The notes beneath the pieces are model-generated. The model did not search any database. It worked only from the letters and a program-made list of their open reading frames with translations, and was not told where the DNA came from. Below are positions 8,899 to 16,456 of a DNA stretch of 40,812 bases, piece by piece. Numbering within the stretch: position 1 is the first letter of the stretch; each line of letters opens with the position of its first letter. Origin of the DNA: Saprospiraceae bacterium (GTDB lineage: Bacteria > Bacteroidota > Bacteroidia > Chitinophagales > Saprospiraceae); assembly GCA_020630955.1 (NCBI GenBank), contig JAHDIE010000028.1, positions 1-40,812 of the forward strand, in the 5' to 3' direction. The position numbers were made by a program, and so were the translations under genes.

Positions 8899-10529
8899 AA
8901 ATCGAATTTGATATTAATCAAGTATAGTATTATAAGTATTGAGCAGAAGATGATATAGAATGGCTTTATTTTTTCGTACCAATAAAGTCGTTCTATTTTT
9001 TCTTTTTGACCATTGAAATTCCCTGCCACTAACTTTTCTTTTCCATTTCCATTTATCAAACCCATATTTTCTTGGGCCTTTCTGATCCATGGTTTCCATC
9101 CAATAATTTCCTTGGGTGCCTTTTTAAAATCATGAAGCGTCCAAAATGCATAGTGGGGAATCTTTTCATTTTGTATAAAGCTTAAAGCCTCTTTCACGTA
9201 TATTGCTTGCTCCTTTTCTGTAGAACCAAAGGGTAAAAATTTTGATTGAAAACTGGTTGTCCCAAATTCACTGATGTAAATGAGTTTATCATTACCAATC
9301 TTCTCTTTTAGCTGCCGCAAATGTGATCTTTGTTTGTTGATATCACCATACATATGATAAGAAACAATGTCAAGCTCATCTGCGAAATGGTGGCTGTAAA
9401 TTGGATCCGACCACCCGATTGTAGTTATGATCTCAGGTGCATATTCTTCTGAGACTTTAAGGATAAAATCAAGCCAATCAAGAACGATTGATTGGTTATA
9501 ATGTTTAAAATCAAGATCAGGTTCATTTTTAAAATCCCAAACCAAAACAGCTGGATGATTTTTATAACGATCAAGGAGTTGGATTAAATGTTTGCGAGTA
9601 GATGGGTAATAGGCGAGACGATATGATTCAGGAAAGTCAAACAGTGTCAATGTGACTCCTAGCTTATTTTCATCACAGATATGAAGAAATGAGTCCAGTT
9701 TAGCAATCATTTTTTTATTCAATGTCCCTTTACCAAAAATTGCGTATGGAATGAATATTCTTAGATGATTAAACTTATAATGCTTGATCAAAGCAATATC
9801 TTTTTTTACAACTTCTGGATTGTAATTTCTCCAAAAATTTAGCCATGGATTAGCTGATGGGTAATAATTAACTCCTTTAAGGTTCTCAGGAATTATATTT
9901 TTTGCTTCTTCATCTTTGAAGGAGTCTACCGGATTTGATTTTAGTTGAAGTAGTTCAAAGACTTTCCAATATCCGTCCTCCAAACCCATAACAATATCGA
10001 AGGAAAGGGTATCGTAAATCATTTGTTCATTCATTGATCTTGTCTCCTTTAATCTCTTTATTATACTAACTTTTGAATCTGTAAATGAAACAATCTGGCG
10101 ATCATAGCTGAATAGGTGTACCTTAATATTATGATTGAGATCAACCCTTTCTACCAATGGTTTGTTACTGCTTAAATATTTACCAATTTTTTCTATCATT
10201 TGAACAGAAAAGCGGTCAGAAAGTCCTAAGTCTTTTCCTGCAGCAATGCTTTGATTCATAACATACCATGCTGATGTATATGCATCTTGTATTTCTTGAC
10301 GAGTATATTCATCAAGAATTATCCCTTCTGCAATATTTTTAATATCCCAAGTATAAGCTGGGTCGTGTATTTGGCTTTCATTACTAGCTTTGACTAAAAG
10401 ATCTTGCTTTTGCGCACCAATTTTAAAATAACTGAAGATGTTAGCAAAACCGCCAATCACAAATGCAAAAATTACTATGTAAAATAGTCTTGCTAAAAAA
10501 TTTGATATGCCAAAATTGTTATTCTTCAA
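8895..10529 (-). CDS. Membrane-anchored GH5/clan GH-A-type glycoside hydrolase
   Basis: Of 544 residues, 14-33 form an N-terminal membrane span and about 520-538 a C-terminal one. Between them is a domain of unknown type (about 40-205), then a TIM-barrel glycosidase (about 210-500). The acid/base is E336 in DFKNEPD and the nucleophile E421 in ISEFGTT, the two-glutamate pattern of clan GH-A (cellulase-like, GH5). It is the last gene of a - strand operon with overlapping reading frames (11-nt overlap with the lipoprotein gene). Biosynthetic loci often carry such a hydrolase (BcsZ, PslG, PelA) that trims or releases polymer, which fits here. The bond cleaved is unknown. Confidence 0.82.
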   Translation of the reverse strand: MKNNNFGISNFLARLFYIVIFAFVIGGFANIFSYFKIGAQKQDLLVKASNESQIHDPAYTWDIKNIAEGIILDEYTRQEIQDAYTSAWYVMNQSIAAGKDLGLSDRFSVQMIEKIGKYLSSNKPLVERVDLNHNIKVHLFSYDRQIVSFTDSKVSIIKRLKETRSMNEQMIYDTLSFDIVMGLEDGYWKVFELLQLKSNPVDSFKDEEAKNIIPENLKGVNYYPSANPWLNFWRNYNPEVVKKDIALIKHYKFNHLRIFIPYAIFGKGTLNKKMIAKLDSFLHICDENKLGVTLTLFDFPESYRLAYYPSTRKHLIQLLDRYKNHPAVLVWDFKNEPDLDFKHYNQSIVLDWLDFILKVSEEYAPEIITTIGWSDPIYSHHFADELDIVSYHMYGDINKQRSHLRQLKEKIGNDKLIYISEFGTTSFQSKFLPFGSTEKEQAIYVKEALSFIQNEKIPHYAFWTLHDFKKAPKEIIGWKPWIRKAQENMGLINGNGKEKLVAGNFNGQKEKIERLYWYEKIKPFYIIFCSILIILYLINIKFDF

Positions 10530-11745
10530 TTGATATCATTTTTTGAAGACCCCCAATGAGCACTTCCAGTTGTTTTGGATCTTTTGCAATCCATTCAAAA
10601 TTTAGTTTGTAATTAATAATGCCATTTTCTAGGTAGACAAAATCTTCAAGACCATGATTTATTGAACTTATCCTTACTTCGGATCCATCAGGTACGAATT
10701 GTCCCAAATCACCAATCACAGGTCCAACATTTAAAATTTTTTTATCGTGATTCCAATGTAGCTTAAAGTCATTGATATTCTTGCTAAAATTTAACGTTAT
10801 CTCATTACTAATTATATTGTCATATAGTCCTCCAGTAATTTGCCAGACCGTTGCATTGTTAGGATTTTGTATGTAGATGTTTGCTATCCCGCCTATTGTA
10901 TATGATTGGTAAACTCCGTATAATTCTTCATTTTGTTTAATTATGAAATTAATCATTGTTCCGTCGGCAACAATATTTCCTAAATTGTCCTTAATAACAT
11001 CGGTTTTGATATGTATGTTTTGTCTGGAATCTGCAAAAGGGTAAAAGCTCAAAAGTTCAATGGTAAAACTTGATGGCATATTTGCTCCAATAATTAGTTC
11101 TTGTTCTTGTGCATTAGCTTCTGAAGAATTTACTCCAATGATGTATTTGCCTTGCTTACTTTTTGATTTTGTAATTTTATAAGCGGTCAAGTGCTTTATT
11201 TCTGCATTCGATTCTTCTTTTAATTTGCCCTCAAAATTGGAGCGAAAATTAACAGTAGAAGGTGGTAGCAAAGGATTTCCAAATGGATCATGAGGAATGG
11301 CTACAATCATTGAAGCATCTTCATCTTCTGCAAACAATTCTTTTGGCCCGTTAAATATTTGAATCTTGTTAAGACCCTCTAGCGGTTTGATGAAATATTT
11401 ATCTTTTCCAATAAGCTTGCCCTCAAATAAAACATACAAATTTACTTCTCCAGCAATTTTATTACTATAAGCGGGTATTACAAATTGAAATAAGCCATTA
11501 TTTGTTTTGCATGTAAAGACTTCAGAATACAAGGCATGACTTACCAACAGATCAAATTTCACTTCATGTGGAATATCAATAAGAATTTTACCGCTTGCTT
11601 TAACTTCTTCCCCTGCATTTATTTCGTTATTTTCTAATTGAAAAATAATATCATTTGATTGTAGCTTGAAAGGCGGAACTTCTTCAATTTTACTATTGCA
11701 TGAGAAAAGTAGTATTGAAAATAATATGTAATAAAGTACTTTCAT
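10519..11745 (-). CDS. Lipoprotein with Ig-like beta domains, unknown function
   Basis: The 408-residue protein has a lipoprotein signal: MKVLYYILFSILLFSC, with lipobox LFSC and the acylated Cys at residue 16. The rest is rich in beta strands, with spacing like that of invasin- or Ig-type domains (LENNEINAGEEVKASGKI; DNLGNIVADGTMINFII; IGDLGQFVPDGSEVRI). It lies between the GT-C-like membrane protein (TAATG overlap, 1 nt) and the glycosidase (11-nt overlap), so all three are translated together. I do not recognise the family. A periplasmic or outer-membrane accessory role in polymer handling is a guess from context. Confidence 0.7.
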   Translation of the reverse strand: MKVLYYILFSILLFSCNSKIEEVPPFKLQSNDIIFQLENNEINAGEEVKASGKILIDIPHEVKFDLLVSHALYSEVFTCKTNNGLFQFVIPAYSNKIAGEVNLYVLFEGKLIGKDKYFIKPLEGLNKIQIFNGPKELFAEDEDASMIVAIPHDPFGNPLLPPSTVNFRSNFEGKLKEESNAEIKHLTAYKITKSKSKQGKYIIGVNSSEANAQEQELIIGANMPSSFTIELLSFYPFADSRQNIHIKTDVIKDNLGNIVADGTMINFIIKQNEELYGVYQSYTIGGIANIYIQNPNNATVWQITGGLYDNIISNEITLNFSKNINDFKLHWNHDKKILNVGPVIGDLGQFVPDGSEVRISSINHGLEDFVYLENGIINYKLNFEWIAKDPKQLEVLIGGLQKMISIEE

Positions 11746-14741
11746 TATTTATTCAATTCATAAACAAAACTGTTGATTCTCGCTTCCACCATTCCAAATT
11801 TGGTCTTTTTAAAATGGTGAAACTCACTTGATGGAAGAGCCATTCCACTTATTTTCATTTCCAAATTTGGCACACCATTGATAAATACTTTATCTATTTT
11901 ATTAATTTTTTCAGCTATTTGCTTATCTGCTAAACTTAATGAAAATGACTTTTTTCTTTGAGGTCTTATTCCTTTTTCTAGGTATTCTTTGCCTACCCAA
12001 AATAGTGTTTGATTTTCATCGTATTGAGCATATAAAATTTGAGGTATGTTTATTTCATTGGTTCCATAGTTGATTATATGACCGGTTAATTTATCTTCTT
12101 GGCTTTTCAAGTTTGCAATGCCTTGAAATTTATAAAGCTCTTTGTCAGATACAAGGGTTTTGGCAAACAATACAACTTCGTGAGGTTTATAATAATATGG
12201 TCCATTCTTAAAGTCAATTCTAAAAGGAGTAGTTTCTTTAGGTAATAAATCATGGATTATTTTTTCTCCTGCTTTAGCTCTGTCAATTTGATTGCCATTT
12301 TTGTCGTACATAATGGCCTCCATAGAAACAAAACTTGGAACATTGTCAATATTTTGTACTGAGCCAACTACATGATATCCATCCTTACTTTTAATTAGAT
12401 TAGCTTGAATAATCTGTGCTTCTGGTCTATCAAGAATATCTTCTTTTGGTGTTTTTTCAATTTTTGTTTTTCTTCTTCCCTGATTTTTAAAATCAAGTTT
12501 TGGTAGACTAAAAAATTGATTAGGAGGAATGTTCTTTTCAAATTCTTCTTTAACAATGTACCACTTTCTCTTACTTTTTATCATATCAAATTTATGATGA
12601 CTTTGATATTCGTTGAGCGAGGTAACCCAATTTGCAATTACTTGAACAACGGCTTCATGCTCATTACTGATTATATCAAATTTTAGATGATCTAATTTTG
12701 CAAATGAAGCAAGTATTCCGTCCTCAACTGATAATTCAAGCATAAACTGATCAAAGCTAGAACGTGAGTTGGGATCCAATAAGGTATATGCATCCTGAAA
12801 TCTTTTAAAATCAATGGCATCAAAATATGCAACCGCAAGATTTTTCGGATTGGAGTGATTATTCTTATTTAGCTTAAAGTTTAAAAAAATAAATAGAGTT
12901 GCAACAAACAAAAATAAGATCCAACTGAATAAGGTATTCCACGAATTATTGCTTTCATAATAATTTTCTCTTTTAAAAAGCAGAATGTCGTCTTCAATAT
13001 ATTTTGTTCTAGAAAGAACATACAATAAAAAGGCTATGCTAAAGCAAGTAAGTGGTAATATGCCCCACATTAATCTTTGGATTATTGGAATATTTTTGGA
13101 GGGCAATAAATATTGTAATGGTGGTACATCGGGATATTCCCAAATAACAATATTATTTTCAAGAAGTTGAACTTTAGACCATCCATTAAAGTGTAGAACA
13201 GGTTCATAAAATTTATCGTTTGAGAATACATATTTTAAATTATACTTTTCAGGCATTGTGAGAAAATCATCTAAAGCACCAATGCCCTCCATTTTTTGAT
13301 ACTTTGCATTTTCCAATCGCTCGATTGCTCTGGTTGTTAATTCTGGAAGCCTTCTTGCGGAATGATAATTTCCATCTACTGTCAGGGCTGTTGTGTTTGC
13401 CGAAAGCCATGCCATTTGATCCCCAAAGCCTAAAGTTAAATAGCGCCACTTGTCGTGTTGGTCTCTTTGCAGAAAATTCGTGATGGGTTTAATATCAATT
13501 TTCTCTGGTTGAAAGGGTTTAAAATGGCCAAGGTTGACGATTAAAACATTACTTAAAATAATTCCAATGACAAAGCATGAAAGAAAAGTTATCTGAATTT
13601 TCTTGCCTCCTAATTTCAATAAGTGCTCCTTTAAATCTAAATGAATAATTTGATTAAAAAATGCACCCCAAAATGGCAATGACAAGATGCTTGCCCAAAA
13701 TGTAAAACGATCTAAAGTCAAAATATTAAATGCTGTTTCTCCCAGAAGCATCTTTGGAATTGGGGTAGTTCCTCCAGTACCTAATAGAAATGCTAGAAAA
13801 ACAGAAATAGCTAGAAAAATATTCCTTCTTACAAATAACCGCTTTGCCAAATATGGAAGGAAAAACAACATCATTCCCCATGGAATTAAAAAAAAGATCG
13901 TTCCTAAATTTCCTTCGAAAAGAAAATTTTCTCTCGAGCCATGTGGGATCGGTATTTGCGATATTGGATCTGTTTTAGACCAATACCAATAAGGAAAAAT
14001 CACAATAATCGTAATTGCAATTACTAGTAAGCCAAAGCCTGCGGATCGGGGGATTGCCTTTACTGCTCTTTTTATAAATCCCTTGAGATTGATATTTTGA
14101 ATACCATTTTTCTCCGAAATATAATTGTCAATCACAGCAGTACCTATGACGGGAAGAATAAAAAATATCATCCCAAATATCGTACTAACATGATGAGCTG
14201 TAGTTGTCACTGTCAATAAAGCTAACCCAAGGAACAAATGTATTTTTCTTTGATAACGAAACCATTTGTATATTTCTGGACAGGCATTTAATAAAAAAGC
14301 AATACCAGTAATGCTAGGAAGTTGTCCAAAAATGTGAACAGCTTCAACCAAAGAACTTGAAAAAACTGATAAAATGGCAGCATAACTTGCAGCACGCTCA
14401 TGGACCCAAATTAATGAGAATTTGTATACCCCTCTAATAAATAAAAAGATGGCACAAAGTGACCAAATATAAAAGCCAAACTTTAAACCAACTATCTTAG
14501 AAAAAAGTGCAATGATTTGATGTACCAATGGAGGGTAACTTGTTATGGTAAAACCAGTATACCATTTATAATTCCAAGTCTCAAACCAACCATTCGCATA
14601 ATGCTCTGCAAAAAACATATGAACGTACGCATCATATGTTTTTTCAAATGTGAAAAACAAGATGGTACCATGAAACAATAAGCCTAAAATCAAGGCTATG
14701 AAATAATATGTTTTAGTCTGACCCAATTGTAACACTTCCAA
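11745..14741 (-). CDS. Large GT-C-like polytopic membrane protein (PTPS-related family type)
   Basis: Residues about 15-590 of 998 hold roughly 13 membrane spans. The first periplasmic loop has the acidic/aromatic pattern of GT-C glycosyltransferases (DAYVHMFFAEHYANGW and TSYPPLVHQ), like the 6-pyruvoyl-tetrahydropterin-synthase-related membrane family. After a span near 610-630 come an NTF2-like domain (about 640-740) and two beta-rich FxLYD-like domains. The only in-frame starts before the first membrane span are TTG 14741, GTG 14735 and TTG 14726; a stop lies just upstream, so a non-ATG start is forced. It heads the three-gene - strand operon. It may use a polyprenyl-phosphate sugar made by the GT2 at 14964. 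Confidence 0.72.
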   Translation of the reverse strand: MEVLQLGQTKTYYFIALILGLLFHGTILFFTFEKTYDAYVHMFFAEHYANGWFETWNYKWYTGFTITSYPPLVHQIIALFSKIVGLKFGFYIWSLCAIFLFIRGVYKFSLIWVHERAASYAAILSVFSSSLVEAVHIFGQLPSITGIAFLLNACPEIYKWFRYQRKIHLFLGLALLTVTTTAHHVSTIFGMIFFILPVIGTAVIDNYISEKNGIQNINLKGFIKRAVKAIPRSAGFGLLVIAITIIVIFPYWYWSKTDPISQIPIPHGSRENFLFEGNLGTIFFLIPWGMMLFFLPYLAKRLFVRRNIFLAISVFLAFLLGTGGTTPIPKMLLGETAFNILTLDRFTFWASILSLPFWGAFFNQIIHLDLKEHLLKLGGKKIQITFLSCFVIGIILSNVLIVNLGHFKPFQPEKIDIKPITNFLQRDQHDKWRYLTLGFGDQMAWLSANTTALTVDGNYHSARRLPELTTRAIERLENAKYQKMEGIGALDDFLTMPEKYNLKYVFSNDKFYEPVLHFNGWSKVQLLENNIVIWEYPDVPPLQYLLPSKNIPIIQRLMWGILPLTCFSIAFLLYVLSRTKYIEDDILLFKRENYYESNNSWNTLFSWILFLFVATLFIFLNFKLNKNNHSNPKNLAVAYFDAIDFKRFQDAYTLLDPNSRSSFDQFMLELSVEDGILASFAKLDHLKFDIISNEHEAVVQVIANWVTSLNEYQSHHKFDMIKSKRKWYIVKEEFEKNIPPNQFFSLPKLDFKNQGRRKTKIEKTPKEDILDRPEAQIIQANLIKSKDGYHVVGSVQNIDNVPSFVSMEAIMYDKNGNQIDRAKAGEKIIHDLLPKETTPFRIDFKNGPYYYKPHEVVLFAKTLVSDKELYKFQGIANLKSQEDKLTGHIINYGTNEINIPQILYAQYDENQTLFWVGKEYLEKGIRPQRKKSFSLSLADKQIAEKINKIDKVFINGVPNLEMKISGMALPSSEFHHFKKTKFGMVEARINSFVYELNK

Positions 14742-14836
14742 AGATATAACAACATCAACTAGTATCCACCAATCATTGGCTCTGATTTGTCAGCCATTCT
14801 GCAAACCTTCATATTGAGAAACCCCCCTCATATTCT

Positions 14837-14912
14837 ATCGAAAATCGAAAATCGAAACAATCGCACCAAAAATCTAAGTCTAGTTACCACAACTAGAAAT
14901 CTAAAAGATTTG
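14837..14912 (+). promoter_or_regulatory. Putative LytTR operator C and promoter of the GT2 gene
   Basis: ATCGAAAATCGAAA (14844-14857) and ACCAAAAATCTAAG (14865-14878) are direct repeats with starts 21 bp apart, as at sites A and B. The left repeat is embedded in three exact 7-bp tandem copies of ATCGAAA (14837-14857). AAGATTTG (14905-14912, one mismatch to TAnnTTTG) begins 40 bp after repeat 2 starts. The site lies in the 222-bp divergent region between the GT-C-like gene and the GT2 gene, oriented toward the GT2. The region also has an 11-bp palindrome, CCAATCATTGG (14769-14779). Confidence 0.55.
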
Positions 14913-14963
14913 ATCCCCTTTTGCCCGCACTTTTGAATTATCAAATAACCAAATAAGAAGATT

Positions 14964-15779
14964 ATGAAAAACGGAATCGTCATCCCATGCTACAATGAGG
15001 CAAATAGGTTAAAACTCTCTGAGTTTAAAACCTTTATTAATAGAAATCCTGATTATACCTTATGTTTTGTTAATGATGGTAGTAAGGATGAAACCCTAAA
15101 CGTCCTTAAAAACTTTCAGTATGAACTAATGTTGTGCAATAGAGGCTTCGAAACACAAGTACTGGTTTATGATATGCCTGAAAATGGTGGTAAGGCATCC
15201 GCTGTTAGATCAGGTGTAAGGTATCTTCTAGACAATACGATGGTTGAAAATATTGGCTTTATTGACGCTGATTTAGCTACAGGATTTGATGATTATTCCA
15301 ATCTAGTTGAAGTCTTGACCACTCAAAGTCTAGATGCTGTTATTGGATCTAGAAAATTAGATGTAGATGTTGAAATGGAAAGATCTACATTTAGAAAGGC
15401 TGCAAGTTATGTGTTTGGAAAATTCATCAATAAGATTATTGGTCTAGATATTAAAGATACCCAATGTGGAGCTAAAGTTTTTTCCAGATCTATTGCTAAA
15501 GAAATTTTTAAAAACAACTTCCAATCAAAGTGGCTATTTGATGTAGAGATCTTAATAAGAATGAAAGATTTTTTAGGCAAGAAAGCAGCTTCAAAATTTG
15601 TGAAAGAAATCTCTTTAAAAAAATGGGAAGAAGTCGATGGTTCTAAAATAACCATTAAAGACTCTATGCAGTTTCCAATTCAACTTTGCCAAATTGCTAT
15701 TGATTATAATCTAAAGCCTCAGATAAAAAATTATACCAATTCAATATCAACATTTATAAAGCCTAGTCTTTTATCTTAA
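14964..15779 (+). CDS. Glycosyltransferase family 2, polyprenyl-phosphate-sugar synthase type
   Basis: The 271-residue GT-A fold protein has N-terminal IVIPCYNEANRL, VNDGSKDET (nucleotide/metal site), NGGKASAVRSG, the DxD-like DADLATG near 100, and GSRK and DTQCGAKVF motifs. This order is that of the DPM1/ALG5-like branch of GT2, which makes dolichyl- or polyprenyl-phosphate hexose. There is no membrane anchor. It is the first gene after operator C, with the 102-residue gene 14 nt downstream. Together with the divergent GT-C-like protein it could form a lipid-linked sugar donor and its user. The sugar is unknown. Confidence 0.87.
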   Translation: MKNGIVIPCYNEANRLKLSEFKTFINRNPDYTLCFVNDGSKDETLNVLKNFQYELMLCNRGFETQVLVYDMPENGGKASAVRSGVRYLLDNTMVENIGFIDADLATGFDDYSNLVEVLTTQSLDAVIGSRKLDVDVEMERSTFRKAASYVFGKFINKIIGLDIKDTQCGAKVFSRSIAKEIFKNNFQSKWLFDVEILIRMKDFLGKKAASKFVKEISLKKWEEVDGSKITIKDSMQFPIQLCQIAIDYNLKPQIKNYTNSISTFIKPSLLS

Positions 15780-15793
15780 TTGAATATTAATAC

Positions 15794-16102
15794 ATGTATA
15801 ATTCTCTAAAATACAAATCTACCCACCCAGAGGATCAACAAATATTTACCTTGCACAGGCGTAAGGATATAGTTTTTGGAATCTACAAGGGTGGGTCAGT
15901 CAGATTCGGAACCATTTTAGGAACAGTAGATAAATTCATGAATCTAGATTTTGTATATCAAGAAGTATTGAATAATGATAAAATGATCTCTGGAAAAGGA
16001 TTTATGCGCCCCTCTATTAAAAATCCAAAAATTTTAGACCTTTTTAAAAGCTCATCATTGAGATCAAATAAGCGAACAAGATTGTATTTAAGCCCTATAT
16101 AG
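15794..16102 (+). CDS. Small beta-rich protein of a family often mislabelled N-acetylglutamate synthase
   Basis: The 102-residue protein has no signal peptide. The central part (IVFGIYKGGSVRFGTILG, then TVDKFMNLDFVYQEVL and SGKGF) resembles, from memory, small lipocalin-like Bacteroidota proteins in which repeated strands carry GG..KG.LIGTVD. Databases often call these N-acetylglutamate synthase without support. It follows the GT2 by 14 nt and so is probably in the same operon. The C terminus here is rich in Ser, Arg and Lys and does not look catalytic. Function unknown. Confidence 0.55.
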   Translation: MYNSLKYKSTHPEDQQIFTLHRRKDIVFGIYKGGSVRFGTILGTVDKFMNLDFVYQEVLNNDKMISGKGFMRPSIKNPKILDLFKSSSLRSNKRTRLYLSPI

Positions 16103-16163
16103 TGGACTAACTTTCATCTTTTATTAAGCTGTTTGATTACATTTGTTTCTCAAGCACTTTAAA

Positions 16164-16436
16164 ATGACCATTGAGCAACTTGGCTACATCGCAGCAATCC
16201 TTACTACAAGTTCTTTTATCCCTCAAGTGATCAAAACTGTACGGACGAAAGATACTTCCGGAATTTCCCTTTATATGTATCTTTTTTTTGTGGCAGGAAT
16301 TGCGCTTTGGTTTTATTATGGGATTAAAATTAACTCCATGCCCATCATCTTAGCAAATCTCCTTACAGGTCTAATGTCTATAATAATTCTATTTTACAAA
16401 CTCATGGAAGGAAGATGGAAGACGCCTAAATCTTGA
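16164..16436 (+). CDS. SemiSWEET-type sugar transporter (PQ-loop half-transporter)
   Basis: From the ATG at 16164 the protein has 90 residues and three membrane spans, with the PQ motif in span 1 (TTSSFIPQVIKTVRTKDTSG). This is the length and layout of bacterial SemiSWEETs, which dimerise to form a sugar uniporter. A TTG at 16143 would add seven residues, but the ATG gives the standard N terminus (MTIEQLGYIAAIL). It follows the 102-residue gene by 61 nt and is convergent with the secreted repeat protein. Placed at the end of the polysaccharide region it could move mono- or disaccharides, but it may simply be a neighbour. Confidence 0.88.
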   Translation: MTIEQLGYIAAILTTSSFIPQVIKTVRTKDTSGISLYMYLFFVAGIALWFYYGIKINSMPIILANLLTGLMSIIILFYKLMEGRWKTPKS

Positions 16437-16456
16437 CCAGATATTTGTCTTTCAAA

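Noticed and set aside
8894-8907. TCTAAAAATCGAAT resembles the left half of the 21-bp-period operators
   Set aside because: No second half-site lies 21 bp away, and the sequence falls at the overlapping stops of two convergent genes.
13687-13992. 101-codon + strand open frame inside the GT-C-like gene
   Set aside because: Basic, low-complexity composition without motifs, antisense to a clear membrane protein.
14739-14746. Exact TATCTTTG on the - strand as promoter of the GT-C-like operon
   Set aside because: It overlaps the most upstream possible start codon, so it would work only with a later GTG or TTG start. The spacing to operator C also does not match the other sites. Left open.
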